From assembly GCA_963813195.1 (NCBI GenBank), contig CAWEYC010000027.1, positions 62,001-126,000 of the forward strand: a DNA stretch of 64,000 bases, given 5' to 3'. Made by a program: the position numbers and the translations under genes. This document shows, piece after piece, positions 17,921 to 26,682 of the stretch. The notes under the pieces were generated by a model. The model saw only the letters and a list, made by a program, of their open reading frames with translations, was not told where the DNA came from and made no database searches. The first letter of the stretch is position 1. Every line of letters begins with the position of its first letter. The stretch is from Roseiarcus sp963813195 (GTDB lineage Bacteria; Pseudomonadota; Alphaproteobacteria; Rhizobiales; Beijerinckiaceae).

Positions 17921-18559
17921 CTATTTGACGACGACGTTCGTGCCGATATGGACCCGGCTGTAGAGGTCGATCACATCGAGATCGCGCATCCGGATGCAGC
18001 CCGACGAAACCGCTTGGCCGATCTCGTCCGGCTCGTTGGTGCCATGGATCCGGTAGAGCGTATCGTGATTGCCCTGATAGAGATAGAGGGCGCGGGCGCC
18101 CAACGGATTGTCGTACGCGCCGGCGAGCGGGCCGTGAGCAAGATAGACCCTGAATTCCGGCCAGCGCTGCATGATCGAGGCGGTCGGCATCCATTGCGGC
18201 CATTCGGCCATGCGCCCGACAGTCGCGCGGCCAGTCCAGCCATAAGCCTCGGCGCCGGTCGCGACTTTGTATTGGATCGCCTGTCTGCCCGGCAGCACGA
18301 AATAGAGGTTCTTGGCCGTTGTATCGATCACGATTGTGCCCGGCGGCTCCCCGGTCGGGTCCGCGATGCGATTGCGCACAATCGGGATCGACCATTCCTC
18401 GGGCGGCGCGAGCGCCATCATCGCCTTGTCGCGAGGCGTCAGATGGGTGTTGACCGTGGCAAGTTGCGTGTCGATTGGCGAGCAACCGCTCAAGAAAGCG
18501 CCGAACAGAAGCACCGCGCCTATCATGTAAATCTTGGCTATCATTCCTTCGCCCACCAT
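17921..18559 (-). CDS. L,D-transpeptidase (YkuD) lipoprotein
   Basis: A 212-residue ErfK/YbiS/YkuD-family protein. The N-terminus is a lipoprotein signal ending in LSGC, so it should be membrane-anchored in the periplasm. The catalytic block IHGTNEPD...SSGCIRM contains the His and the nucleophilic Cys that make 3-3 peptidoglycan cross-links or attach proteins to peptidoglycan. The start is ambiguous: ATG 18559 or ATG 18544 (MIAKIYMIG), neither with well-spaced ribosome-binding sequence. It is a single-gene unit. Confidence 0.9.
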   Translation of the reverse strand: MVGEGMIAKIYMIGAVLLFGAFLSGCSPIDTQLATVNTHLTPRDKAMMALAPPEEWSIPIVRNRIADPTGEPPGTIVIDTTAKNLYFVLPGRQAIQYKVATGAEAYGWTGRATVGRMAEWPQWMPTASIMQRWPEFRVYLAHGPLAGAYDNPLGARALYLYQGNHDTLYRIHGTNEPDEIGQAVSSGCIRMRDLDVIDLYSRVHIGTNVVVK

Positions 18560-18759
18560 CCCCGTTCAGAATTCAGTTACCATAATGCGAAGTGGTTTAC
18601 CGAATCTTTCCCTTGCGTCTCACCTTTACGCGAAGAGCGTCCGTCGCGCCACTTTTTCGCCGCAAGCGAGCGCCGAACGCCGTCACGACGTCGTTACGGG
18701 ACGAGCGTGACGCCAATAATACGGGCGTCGCGCGGAAACGTTCCGCGCTCGCCCCGATG

Positions 18760-19902
18760 TCACGAGCGCTTGCGCCGAAGCAGCGGGTAGATGGCCCGCT
18801 TGGCGAGTTCCTTCAGCTGACTTTTCGCGCTCGCCGCCCCGAGCGCCAGCGCGAAACGGCGCGCCGGCCCGGCGCGCAACGCCAGCGCGAAATCAGCGAG
18901 ATCGAGCCGCCCGCGCCACATCCGCTCGATCATGGGATGCCCGGGAATCGCGCAGGAGTCGATCAGGGTCAGCCCCGGCTCATTCTCCAAGCGGCGCGAA
19001 AAGTCCAAACTGAGTTGCAATCCGGGCGAATATTCCGCGAAACGTTCGTCATAGGCGGTCTTCCAATAGAAGGCGCGCGCACCCGACCGCAGGGCGAGGC
19101 CGATGGCGATCGGCTCGCCGTCGAGGGCGAGGCTGTGCACGCGAAGCCGGTCGCGCGCCGCGAACCCCGCCAGCATTTCGCGCGTGAACGCCCTAAGGTC
19201 CGCGTCGGCGGCGAGCGCCGAGCCGCGCGCGCCTTTCCACCCGCGTTGTTCGAGCGCGAGAAATGCCTCGACGCCGCTGGCGGAGTCGTCGGCTTTCAAT
19301 TCGAGGCGGCCGCGCTCCTCGAGGCGACGGCGCTGGCGCGCCCATTCCTTGCGGCGTTTCTTGTCGACGTCCGCTTCGAAACGAGATGTCGGCCCGGCCG
19401 GCAGCGCGGCGCGGCGACGCCGATCGACGATCTCGAGGCGCAGGGCCTGACTTGCAGCGCAGGCCATGACGGCTTGCGCGATCGGTCCGTTCGTCTCCAG
19501 GGCCGGCAGCACCAGTCCGGCAACGCCGCGCCGTTCGCGCCTGAGCCAGACGAGAATGGCGCGCAGGGCTCGCTCAGCGGCGTCGCCGTCGAGCGCGATC
19601 GCGGCGAGCCCCGCCTGTTCACTGCGCCAGACGCGCGCCAAGCCGAACGGAAGGCGCGGGAACTCGATCGCCGCCACGCCGATCAATCTTCGCCGCGCCG
19701 CATTGTCCCAGACCAACAGGGTCGCGATGCGGCCGGCGGCAGCGAGGCGCTCGAGCGCGGGAATGATGAAGGCGCTGTCGGCGAATGCGTTGGGTTCGGC
19801 GGCGCGGTCGGCGAGGTCGAGCCACGCCGCCTCATGGCGCGCGAGATCGGGGAGGGCCGGCGTCTCGACAAAGGCCGCGTCGCCGGCCTCCGGTCCCGTC
19901 AC
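18760..19902 (-). CDS. GNAT-fold acetyltransferase (CelD/BioF2-like)
   Basis: A 380-residue double-GNAT protein of the Acetyltransf_6 group (often called CelD or BcsL-like). The C-terminal half contains the paired signature LALDGEPIAIGLALRSG and AFYWKTAYDERFAEYSPG. Such proteins acylate envelope sugars or transfer aminoacyl or acyl groups, but the specific reaction is unknown. The GTG start at 19902 overlaps the stop of the acyl-CoA ligase by four bases (GTGA), implying coupled translation and perhaps use of the ligase product as acyl donor; that link is inference. Confidence 0.8.
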   Translation of the reverse strand: MTGPEAGDAAFVETPALPDLARHEAAWLDLADRAAEPNAFADSAFIIPALERLAAAGRIATLLVWDNAARRRLIGVAAIEFPRLPFGLARVWRSEQAGLAAIALDGDAAERALRAILVWLRRERRGVAGLVLPALETNGPIAQAVMACAASQALRLEIVDRRRRAALPAGPTSRFEADVDKKRRKEWARQRRRLEERGRLELKADDSASGVEAFLALEQRGWKGARGSALAADADLRAFTREMLAGFAARDRLRVHSLALDGEPIAIGLALRSGARAFYWKTAYDERFAEYSPGLQLSLDFSRRLENEPGLTLIDSCAIPGHPMIERMWRGRLDLADFALALRAGPARRFALALGAASAKSQLKELAKRAIYPLLRRKRS

Positions 19903-21698
19903 AACTGAATCGCTCCCGCCTCGACGCCCGCGACAAAGTCCGCGTCGACGCCGACGTAAGCCCCTTGGCTGCGATCGTCGAAATAGATCGGATCGCCGGC
20001 GAGCGCCGGATCGAAGCCCTGCGCAACGAGCTCGGTCTTTTTCGGTTTGAACGTGCCGGTGAGATCGAGATTCGGGCGAAAACGCAGGAACACGGGGCGC
20101 GCGTACGGGGGCAGGCGCTCGGCGATCAGCGCGCGCAGGCCTGCCAGGTCGAAAGTCGCGATATTGTCGACGACGAGCGCGGCCATGCCGGCGCGTCCGT
20201 CATGGGCGGGGACGGCGACGCCGTAGACGGTCGCTTCGAGCACGCCCGGAAAGGTCGCGATCGTCTCGGCGACCTCGGTCGTCGAAACGTTTTCGCCCTT
20301 CCAGCGAAAGGTGTCGCCGATGCGGTCGACGAAATAAAAATAGCCGCGCGCGTCGCGCCTGAGCAGATCGCCGGTGCGGAACCACGAATCGCCGGGACGG
20401 AAAACGTCGCGCAGGATTTTCGCTCGCGTCGCCGCCGAATCGGCGTAGCCGTCGAAACGCGAGGCGGGCTTCGAGGGGTCGTCGAGGATCTCGGCCAGCA
20501 ATTCGCCGGGCTCATTGACGCCGCACTCGACGCAATGGCCCTGCGCGTCGCGCTTCTCGACGCCCTCGTCGATGTCGAACGCGATCGCCCTGACCGGAAA
20601 GCGCTTGGCGGCCCAGCCGGGCAGGCGCCCGACGGCTCCCGGATGAGAGTCGAAATTGAACATCACCGCATTGCCTTCGGTCGCGCCGTAGAACTCCAGC
20701 ACGTCGCGAATGCCGAAACGTCCCTGAAATGCCGAAAAGATATCCGGCCGCAGGCCGTTGCCGAGACAAAGACGGATCCGATGAGCGCGATCCCAGGGAC
20801 TCGGCGGCGCGTTGAGAAGATAGCGGCACAATTCGCCGACATAGATGAACAAGGTGCAGCCGTGCTGGATCGTGTCGGTCCAGAATTCGCTCGCGGAAAA
20901 GCGCTCGCGGATATAGCACGAGCCGCCGATCGAAAGAGCGACGCCAATCGCGATGAGGCCGCCGTTCGTATGGTACATCGGCAGGCAATTATAGACGCGG
21001 TCTTCCGCGCGCGCGTTCGCTGCGGCGGAAAAGGCGAGCATTATGCGCAGCACGCGCGAATGGGTGATGCGCGCCGCCTTCGGCAATCCAGTCGTTCCCG
21101 ACGTAAAGATGAAGAGCGCGCCGTCGTCGATCGTCAGCGTGGGACGCTCGTGCGCGGCGAGGGGAGCCTCACTGAACGATTCGACCTCCTTGTCGACGCG
21201 GTGGTCGCGGTACGTCGCCGCGCCATGGACGAAGACGGCGACATCGGAGCCGATATGTTCCTGCGCGCCGGCGTATTGCGACCTCAGAGAGGCGTCGACG
21301 ATGGCCGCCTTCGCGCCGACGATGGCGACGCTGTGGGCGAGCGAGGGGCCGGTCAGATTGGTGTTGATCAGCGCCGTCGCCACACCGACACGCGCAAATC
21401 CCATCCAGATCGCGACATATTCCGGCCGATTGGGCATCATCAGGCAAATCGCGTCGCCCTTGCCGAACCCATGCGCCAGCGCCCAGCGCGCATAGCGGTT
21501 CGCGCGGGCGTCGAGCGTGCGATAGGTGAAGGACTCGCTTTTGCCGGCGAGGGCCGGCCTCTCGGCGTAGCGTGCGGCCCAATCCTCGAGATAGTCGCCG
21601 ATCGTCAACGTCGTCGACTGGGCGACTCGCTTCGCCCGTGAGACGGTGCGCAGAATCCCCTTCGCGTAGGCGACTTCGCTTTTTAGTCGAGCCAGCAT
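19899..21698 (-). CDS. Long-chain acyl-CoA synthetase family protein
   Basis: A 599-residue ANL-superfamily adenylate-forming enzyme. The AMP-binding loop FTSGTTGLPKAARITHSR, the YGATEGNA motif, RTGDLLRRDARGYFYFVDR and the C-terminal FKPKKTEL are all present. It should activate a fatty or other hydrophobic acid to acyl-CoA; the sequence resembles the long-chain/VLCFA group. I choose ATG 21698 (MLARLKSEVAYAKG), with GGGGAG upstream, because relatives start there; ATG 21743 is the alternative and much longer frames are spurious. First gene of a pair with the acetyltransferase. Confidence 0.88.
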   Translation of the reverse strand: MLARLKSEVAYAKGILRTVSRAKRVAQSTTLTIGDYLEDWAARYAERPALAGKSESFTYRTLDARANRYARWALAHGFGKGDAICLMMPNRPEYVAIWMGFARVGVATALINTNLTGPSLAHSVAIVGAKAAIVDASLRSQYAGAQEHIGSDVAVFVHGAATYRDHRVDKEVESFSEAPLAAHERPTLTIDDGALFIFTSGTTGLPKAARITHSRVLRIMLAFSAAANARAEDRVYNCLPMYHTNGGLIAIGVALSIGGSCYIRERFSASEFWTDTIQHGCTLFIYVGELCRYLLNAPPSPWDRAHRIRLCLGNGLRPDIFSAFQGRFGIRDVLEFYGATEGNAVMFNFDSHPGAVGRLPGWAAKRFPVRAIAFDIDEGVEKRDAQGHCVECGVNEPGELLAEILDDPSKPASRFDGYADSAATRAKILRDVFRPGDSWFRTGDLLRRDARGYFYFVDRIGDTFRWKGENVSTTEVAETIATFPGVLEATVYGVAVPAHDGRAGMAALVVDNIATFDLAGLRALIAERLPPYARPVFLRFRPNLDLTGTFKPKKTELVAQGFDPALAGDPIYFDDRSQGAYVGVDADFVAGVEAGAIQL

Positions 21699-21792
21699 AC
21701 CGGCGCTTACTCCCCGTCGAAGGAATTGCAATCGTTCATTCATGAACGAAATTGCCGAAATGACAAGTTGCGCCCAAAATCTTTCGGCTCCC

Positions 21793-22845
21793 TTACCCCA
21801 GCAGCCCGCCAGGCCGCGGGGCCAGCGGGTTCTCGACGAGGGCGACGAGGTCGGGCGCGTCGATTTGCGGCCGGCCTGAAAGGGCTTCGCCGAGCCGCGC
21901 GATCGCCTTGGCGTCAACGCCGTCGACGATGACGACGATGCGCGTGCCGCGTTCGCCGCGCGGCCAAGCCGGCAAACGGCGGGGCGCGTGAAACACATGC
22001 TGCGCGCCGTGAATCAGCAGGGGTTGGTCGGGATGCTCGGCGATCGCCGCCAAGCCCTTCACCCGCAAGAGCCGAGGCCCGAGCATCGTCCGCAGCGCCT
22101 CGAGGAAGCGCGCCACCGCGGGCGCGCCGAGCGGGACCGCTTCCGCAAAGGCGTATGCGCGGATCGAACTCGCATGTGCGCCCGCGTCCGCGCCGGTCGC
22201 GCGAGGAGAAAACTCGAACGGTTCGGAGAGGAAATCCGCGACGCCGAATTCGCCCGCCGCGGCGTCGAGGATTGGCGCGAGCGGATTGACGTCCTGCATG
22301 GCCACGCGCAGGCGCGCGAGGCGCCCAGCGCGCTCCTGCGCTTCGAGGAGGTCGCTCTTCGTCAGCGCGATTCGGTCGGCGAGGGCGATCTGGCGGCGGG
22401 CTTCGCCGTGCTTTTCGAGCGTCCCCTCGGCATTGACGGCGTCGACAAGCGTCGTGACGCCCGCCAGCGTCGTTCGCCGGGCCAAAGTGGGATCGGCGAT
22501 CAGCGCGTGCAGGATCGGGGCGGGGTCCGAGAGGCCGCTCGTCTCCAGGACGATGCGGGAGAACGGCGCCAACGCGCCCGAATCGCGGCGCGCCAACAGG
22601 TCGTGCAGGCAATCGATGAGATCGCCGCGCAACGAGCAGCACAGGCAGCCGGAAGGCATGAGAACGACGTCGCCCGCGATCGCCTCGAACAGCAGATGGT
22701 CGAGCCCGACCTCTCCCCATTCGTTGACGATGACGAGCGCGTCGGCGAGTTCGCTCGCGCGCAGCAGGCGGTTGATCAGCGTCGTCTTGCCGGCGCCGAG
22801 AAAGCCCGTCACGACATGCAGCGGAATCGGCTCGCCCGCCTTCAT
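21793..22845 (-). CDS. COG0523 (CobW-type) GTPase
   Basis: A 350-residue G3E-family GTPase. Walker A GFLGAGKTT lies near residue 14, the metal-binding GCLCC motif follows about 50 residues later, ETSGLSDPAP and LTKSDL complete the nucleotide site, and a CobW C-terminal domain occupies the last ~100 residues. Members act as metal chaperones or insertases, often for zinc; this one is not specific to cobalamin on sequence alone. Its ATG overlaps the stop of the anti-sigma gene by four bases, so it is translationally coupled to an ECF sigma/anti-sigma pair, an unusual neighbour for this family. Confidence 0.88.
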   Translation of the reverse strand: MKAGEPIPLHVVTGFLGAGKTTLINRLLRASELADALVIVNEWGEVGLDHLLFEAIAGDVVLMPSGCLCCSLRGDLIDCLHDLLARRDSGALAPFSRIVLETSGLSDPAPILHALIADPTLARRTTLAGVTTLVDAVNAEGTLEKHGEARRQIALADRIALTKSDLLEAQERAGRLARLRVAMQDVNPLAPILDAAAGEFGVADFLSEPFEFSPRATGADAGAHASSIRAYAFAEAVPLGAPAVARFLEALRTMLGPRLLRVKGLAAIAEHPDQPLLIHGAQHVFHAPRRLPAWPRGERGTRIVVIVDGVDAKAIARLGEALSGRPQIDAPDLVALVENPLAPRPGGLLG

Positions 22846-23555
22846 GGTCCGACCGGAATCAGCTTGCCGAGGAATACCGGCGGACCGGACGGCTTGCCGT
22901 TGGGCGATCCGCCCGGCGGCTCCACGGTGACCGCATAGGTCGCGTCCTCGACGATGGCGGGATCGTATGCGGCGAGCCTCGGATTTCGGGTGACTTGGCC
23001 GGTGTCGAGGACGCCGAGCGAGCGGGGGGCGCCGAGCTTCGGGTCGATGATCCACAACTCATACGACTTGTCCGGCTGCGGCGGGGCAGCGACGGGGCGC
23101 ACCGTCAATTCGCGCGTCTCGAGATTGACGGACGCCACGAAAGCCGGGGAATCCGCGCTCCTCTGCAGGACCGCGACGAATTCGCGCGGCGCGGCCTCGC
23201 GCATCGTCTCGCGCGTCACGACGCCGATCGCCAATACCGCCGCCAGGCTCGCGGCGGCGACCGCGGCGGCGCGCCAGCGCGCCAAACGCCGTTGGAGGGC
23301 GGCGACCTCGGCGGCGGCGGCCAGCGCCGGGTCGGAACCGAGGCGCGCCTCGATTGCGGCGAGATAATCGCGCGGCGGCTCGATTGGCGGCGCGGCTTCG
23401 GCAAGCGGCGAGAGACGCGTTTCCCAAGCCCGGATCGCCGCATCGAGTTCGGGTTCGCGAAGACGCCGCGCCGCCAGCGTCGCGCGTTCGCCCGGGTCGA
23501 GCGTGCCGAGCGCAAATTCGGCGGCGGCGAAATCGTCGTCGGGCGAGACGGTCAT
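22842..23555 (-). CDS. RskA-like anti-sigma factor
   Basis: A 237-residue membrane anti-sigma factor. The N-terminal cytoplasmic helical domain (1-90, AAAEFALGTLDPGERA) matches the anti-sigma-K type and has no zinc-binding His-x3-Cys-x2-Cys motif. One membrane helix spans about 96-113, and a periplasmic RskA domain follows with YELWIIDPKLGAPRSLGVL. It should hold the upstream-encoded sigma factor until a periplasmic signal releases it, probably by proteolysis. The start overlaps the sigma factor stop (ATGA at 23552-23555) and its end overlaps the COG0523 gene in the same way. Confidence 0.88.
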   Translation of the reverse strand: MTVSPDDDFAAAEFALGTLDPGERATLAARRLREPELDAAIRAWETRLSPLAEAAPPIEPPRDYLAAIEARLGSDPALAAAAEVAALQRRLARWRAAAVAAASLAAVLAIGVVTRETMREAAPREFVAVLQRSADSPAFVASVNLETRELTVRPVAAPPQPDKSYELWIIDPKLGAPRSLGVLDTGQVTRNPRLAAYDPAIVEDATYAVTVEPPGGSPNGKPSGPPVFLGKLIPVGP

Positions 23556-24133
23556 GACGCGAGACAGTCCCTCAACTGAGCGAGGCCGCGGCGCAGCCAG
23601 GTCTTGATCGTCGGCACGGGCCGATCGAACCGTCGTGCGAGCGCCTCCCGGCTGAAACCGCGGTAATAGGCGAGCAGGACCGCGTCGCGCTTCTCTCGAT
23701 CGAGCGTTTCGAGGCAATCGAGCAGAGCCGCGAGCCGCTCGGAACGCTCGCGCCCGGCGAGTGGGTCGACCTCGTCGGCGGCGGGCTCGAACCGCGCGGG
23801 CATGTCTTCCAGCGAGGCCGGACGGACGCGGCGGATCTCGTCGAGCGCGCGATTGCGGGCGATCGTCGCCATCCAGGCGATCGGCGATCCCTTGCCGGCG
23901 TCGAATTCGCCCGCTTTCTCCCAGATGCGCACGTACACCTCCTGCAGCGCGTCGCCGCTCGAATCTCCCCTCGTCAGGATACGGGCGATCACGCCGTACA
24001 GTTTCGCGCTCGTTTGCCTATAGAGCGCCGCAAAGGCGCCCGGGTCGCGCGCTGCGACGCGGCGCAGTAGCTCGGCGAGATCATCTCCCGCCGCTACGGA
24101 TTCGGCGCTCGGCGCTCCGGGGGCGGTCGTCAT
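23552..24133 (-). CDS. ECF RNA polymerase sigma factor (SigK-like)
   Basis: A 193-residue ECF sigma factor: region 2 contains DALQEVYVRIWEKAGEFD and ARNRALDEIRR; region 4 contains LLAYYRGFSREALARRFDRPVPTIKTWLRRGL, the -35 recognition helix. It should direct a small envelope-stress regulon under control of the co-translated RskA-like protein. The start is ATG 24133 (MTTAPGAPS); 28 further codons upstream are open but rich in Arg/Pro and unlikely. The Fas1 gene immediately upstream on the same strand is the most likely target, as in the mycobacterial SigK-RskA-MPT70/83 arrangement. Confidence 0.9.
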   Translation of the reverse strand: MTTAPGAPSAESVAAGDDLAELLRRVAARDPGAFAALYRQTSAKLYGVIARILTRGDSSGDALQEVYVRIWEKAGEFDAGKGSPIAWMATIARNRALDEIRRVRPASLEDMPARFEPAADEVDPLAGRERSERLAALLDCLETLDREKRDAVLLAYYRGFSREALARRFDRPVPTIKTWLRRGLAQLRDCLAS

Positions 24134-24197
24134 CGTTCGAATGTAGGATGTCGCGCGCGGATCGCGCAACCGCCGCGGGCGCCTCCGGGACGGAAAC

Positions 24198-24215
24198 GGG
24201 CGCCTGAGGGCGCCC
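24198..24215 (-). terminator. Hairpin between Fas1 gene and sigma factor gene
   Basis: Perfect seven-base arms GGGCGCC and GGCGCCC separated by four bases, 31 bases past the Fas1 stop codon. On the transcribed strand it is followed by GTTTCC, a weak T-tract. It probably ends or attenuates the abundant Fas1 transcript before the sigma factor gene. Confidence 0.5.
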
Positions 24216-24246
24216 ACTCGTTCCCGGATCGTCGAAAGAGGAGGGC

Positions 24247-24822
24247 TCAGTCCGGGATCAGAACCTTGTTGATGACATGGATCACGCCGTTCGATTGCAG
24301 GACGTCGGCGATGGTGATGCGCGCCACGTCGCCCTTGGCGTCGGTCACGGTGAGATGCGACTTGCCGCTGCGCTCGAAAGTGAGATCTTCGCCTTGCACG
24401 GTCTTGAGCGTCAGCTTGCCGCCCATTTCGTCAATTTTGCCGGCGATGTCAGCGGCTGTCATACGGCCGGGAACGACGTGATAGGTGAGGACCGCGGTCA
24501 GCTTGCCCTTGTTCTCCGGCTTGAGGAGCGATGCGACCGTACCCTTGGGCAAAGCGGCGAAGGCCTCGTTGGTCGGCGCGAACACGGTGAACGGTCCCGC
24601 GCCTTCGAGCGTGTCGACCAGCCCGGCGGCCTTCACCGCCGCGACCAGGGTGGTGTGATCCTTCGAGTTGACCGCGTTCTCGACGATGTTCTTGCTCGGA
24701 TACATCGGCGCGCCGCCGACCATCACCGTCATTTCGGCATGGACGGGCGTCGCGGCGAAGGGAGCGGCGATGGCTAAACCGGCGGCGAGCGCTGCGGCGT
24801 GAAGAGATATCCTGGCGTACAT
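24247..24822 (-). CDS. Secreted fasciclin (Fas1) domain protein
   Basis: A 191-residue exported protein: signal peptide to about residue 29 (PVHA/EM), then one complete Fas1 domain with the H1-like TVFAPTNEAFAALP and the H2-like NGVIHVINKVLIP at the C-terminus. Bacterial single-domain Fas1 proteins are periplasmic or surface proteins, sometimes with adhesion roles. The start ATG 24822 has GGAG with good spacing. It lies directly upstream of the ECF sigma/RskA pair on the same strand and is divergent from the cytochrome b/Moco pair. Confidence 0.92.
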   Translation of the reverse strand: MYARISLHAAALAAGLAIAAPFAATPVHAEMTVMVGGAPMYPSKNIVENAVNSKDHTTLVAAVKAAGLVDTLEGAGPFTVFAPTNEAFAALPKGTVASLLKPENKGKLTAVLTYHVVPGRMTAADIAGKIDEMGGKLTLKTVQGEDLTFERSGKSHLTVTDAKGDVARITIADVLQSNGVIHVINKVLIPD

Positions 24823-25018
24823 GTTCGTCTCCGTTTCCTGGCGAAAAGGGCTTGTTGCTTTGATGTCCCTTCGATCGGGATGTAGTGGATACGGGACGGT
24901 TCCGCGGAAGTTTCGTGGAGCGTCAAAGAAAATCACCAAATGCAAGCTAGCGTCGAGCCAGCGAAACTTTCGCGCCGGCTGTCCGTAGCTGAAGTGTGCG
25001 CCGCAAGGGAGAATCGTG

Positions 25019-25867
25019 ATGGTCTCCGCCCACTCCGCCGCTGCCTCGCCCCCTGCCGCCCGCAGACGTGTCGTTCTTCGGCATTCGCTGCTGGTGCGGG
25101 CGTGTCATTGGATCAACGCGCTCTGCATCTCCGTGCTGCTGATGAGCGGCATGCAGATCTTCAACGCCCGTCCGACGCTGGATTGGGGCGCAACGACGAA
25201 CTTCTATAAGCCGTTCTTCTCGATGTCCGCGCGCGAGCGCGACGACGGTTCTGTGGTCGGCGTCACGACCCTGGGTGGCCATTCGTTCGACACGACGGGG
25301 CTGTTCGGCGTCTCGCGCGGACCCGACGGCGACGTCGAAGAGCGCGGCTTTCCCGCCTGGGCGACGCTTCCGGCCGACCAGGACCTCGCGATGGGGCGCC
25401 GCTGGCACTTCTTCTTCGCCTGGATTCTCGTCGTCAACGGTCTCGTCTACGTCGTCAATTTGTTGGCCCACCGACACATCCGCGATTTTCTTCCCAGCGC
25501 CAACGATTGGCGGTCGATCCCGCGAAGCCTGTGGGATCACCTGCGCCTCAAGTTTCCCAAGGGCGACGAGGCGCTCCACTACAACGTGCTGCAGAAGCTC
25601 GCGTATCTCAGCGTCATCGTCGCGCTGCCGGTTCTCGTGCTCGCCGGCCTGACGATGTCTCCCGCGATGGACGCCGCGTTCCCCTGGCTGCTCGATCTGT
25701 TTGGCGGCCGCCAGTCGGCGCGAACGATCCATTTTCTCCTGGCGACATACCTCGTCGGCTTCATCCTCGTGCATCTCGTGATGGTGCTGGTTTCCGGCGT
25801 CGTCAACAACATGGCCTCAATGATCACCGGACGCTATCGCATCGAGGAGGAAAGCCATGAAGCGTGA
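25019..25867 (+). CDS. Di-heme cytochrome b561-type membrane subunit
   Basis: A 282-residue cytochrome b of the bacterial b561/formate-dehydrogenase-gamma group. About four membrane helices carry heme-ligand histidines (RHSLLVRACHWINAL, GRRWHFFFAW, ARTIHFLLATYLVGFILVHLVMV). It passes electrons between the quinone pool and a periplasmic oxidoreductase. The ATG at 25019 follows AGGGAG. The stop overlaps the start of the Moco protein gene by 11 bases, so the two form one unit, analogous in logic to MsrQ-MsrP though with a different cytochrome. Confidence 0.88.
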   Translation: MVSAHSAAASPPAARRRVVLRHSLLVRACHWINALCISVLLMSGMQIFNARPTLDWGATTNFYKPFFSMSARERDDGSVVGVTTLGGHSFDTTGLFGVSRGPDGDVEERGFPAWATLPADQDLAMGRRWHFFFAWILVVNGLVYVVNLLAHRHIRDFLPSANDWRSIPRSLWDHLRLKFPKGDEALHYNVLQKLAYLSVIVALPVLVLAGLTMSPAMDAAFPWLLDLFGGRQSARTIHFLLATYLVGFILVHLVMVLVSGVVNNMASMITGRYRIEEESHEA

Positions 25868-26642
25868 AATGCCCCTCAGCCGCCGCGACATCCTGTTGCG
25901 GCTGGTCGCCGGCGGCGGCGCGCTGTCGCTGTCGGGGTGCGGTCTCGATTCCCGCGCGCCCGCCGTGATGTCGGCGCTCGACTCGGTCGAGGCGCTTACC
26001 CGTATCGCCCAGCGCGCGCTGTTGGCGCCGCGCGAGGCGCTGGCGCGCGAATACCCGCGCGCCGACATTTCCGCTTATTTCAAGCCCAACGGCTCCACGG
26101 AGCCTGACGATCCCGACTACCTCGCCGCGCACGACAAGAATTTCGCCGAATGGCGCCTTGAAGTCGGCGGCCTCGTGGAGAAGCCGCTGAAGCTCTCGCT
26201 CGCGGATTTGCGCGCCTTGCCTTCGCGAACGCAGATCACGCGACACGATTGCGTCGAAGGCTGGAGCTGCATCGCGCAATGGAAGGGCGCGCCGCTCGGG
26301 CAAGTGCTCGACGCCGCGGCGCTGAAACCGCAAGCGCGCTATATTGCCTTCTTCTGCGCCGATCAGCTCGAGCAGACGCTGGACGGCAACGGTCGCTATT
26401 ACGAAACGATCGATCTTGTCGACGCTCGCCATCCGCAGACGATCCTCGCTTACGAAATGAACGACGCGCCGCTGAGCGTCGAACACGGCGCGCCCTTGCG
26501 GCTGCGCGTCGAACGTCAGCTCGGCTACAAAATGGCGAAATACGTCATGCGGGTCGAGGCGATCGAGAGCTTTTCCGCGCTTGGCAGGGGACGCGGCGGC
26601 TTCTGGGAAGACCGCGGCTATGAATGGTACGCGGGGATCTGA
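25857..26642 (+). CDS. Sulfite-oxidase-fold molybdopterin oxidoreductase
   Basis: A 261-residue periplasmic Moco protein. The N-terminus has a twin-arginine signal (SRRDILLRL, Arg9-Arg10) ending in a lipobox-like LSGC (Cys28), so it may be a Tat-exported lipoprotein. The Mo-ligating cysteine is Cys132 in HDCVEGWSC, and the C-terminal LGYKMAKYVMRVEAIES is typical of the YedY/MsrP-like group. Candidate roles are methionine-sulfoxide or small S/N-oxide reduction using electrons from the overlapping cytochrome b. The substrate is not set by sequence. Confidence 0.88.
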   Translation: MKREMPLSRRDILLRLVAGGGALSLSGCGLDSRAPAVMSALDSVEALTRIAQRALLAPREALAREYPRADISAYFKPNGSTEPDDPDYLAAHDKNFAEWRLEVGGLVEKPLKLSLADLRALPSRTQITRHDCVEGWSCIAQWKGAPLGQVLDAAALKPQARYIAFFCADQLEQTLDGNGRYYETIDLVDARHPQTILAYEMNDAPLSVEHGAPLRLRVERQLGYKMAKYVMRVEAIESFSALGRGRGGFWEDRGYEWYAGI

Positions 26643-26682
26643 GCGACTTGACCCCGCTTGAGCGCGCCGCTATGCGCTCCCG

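Noticed and set aside
19785..21641. A 618-codon rightward frame over the acyl-CoA ligase
   Set aside because: Antisense shadow; the ligase on the other strand has all ANL motifs.
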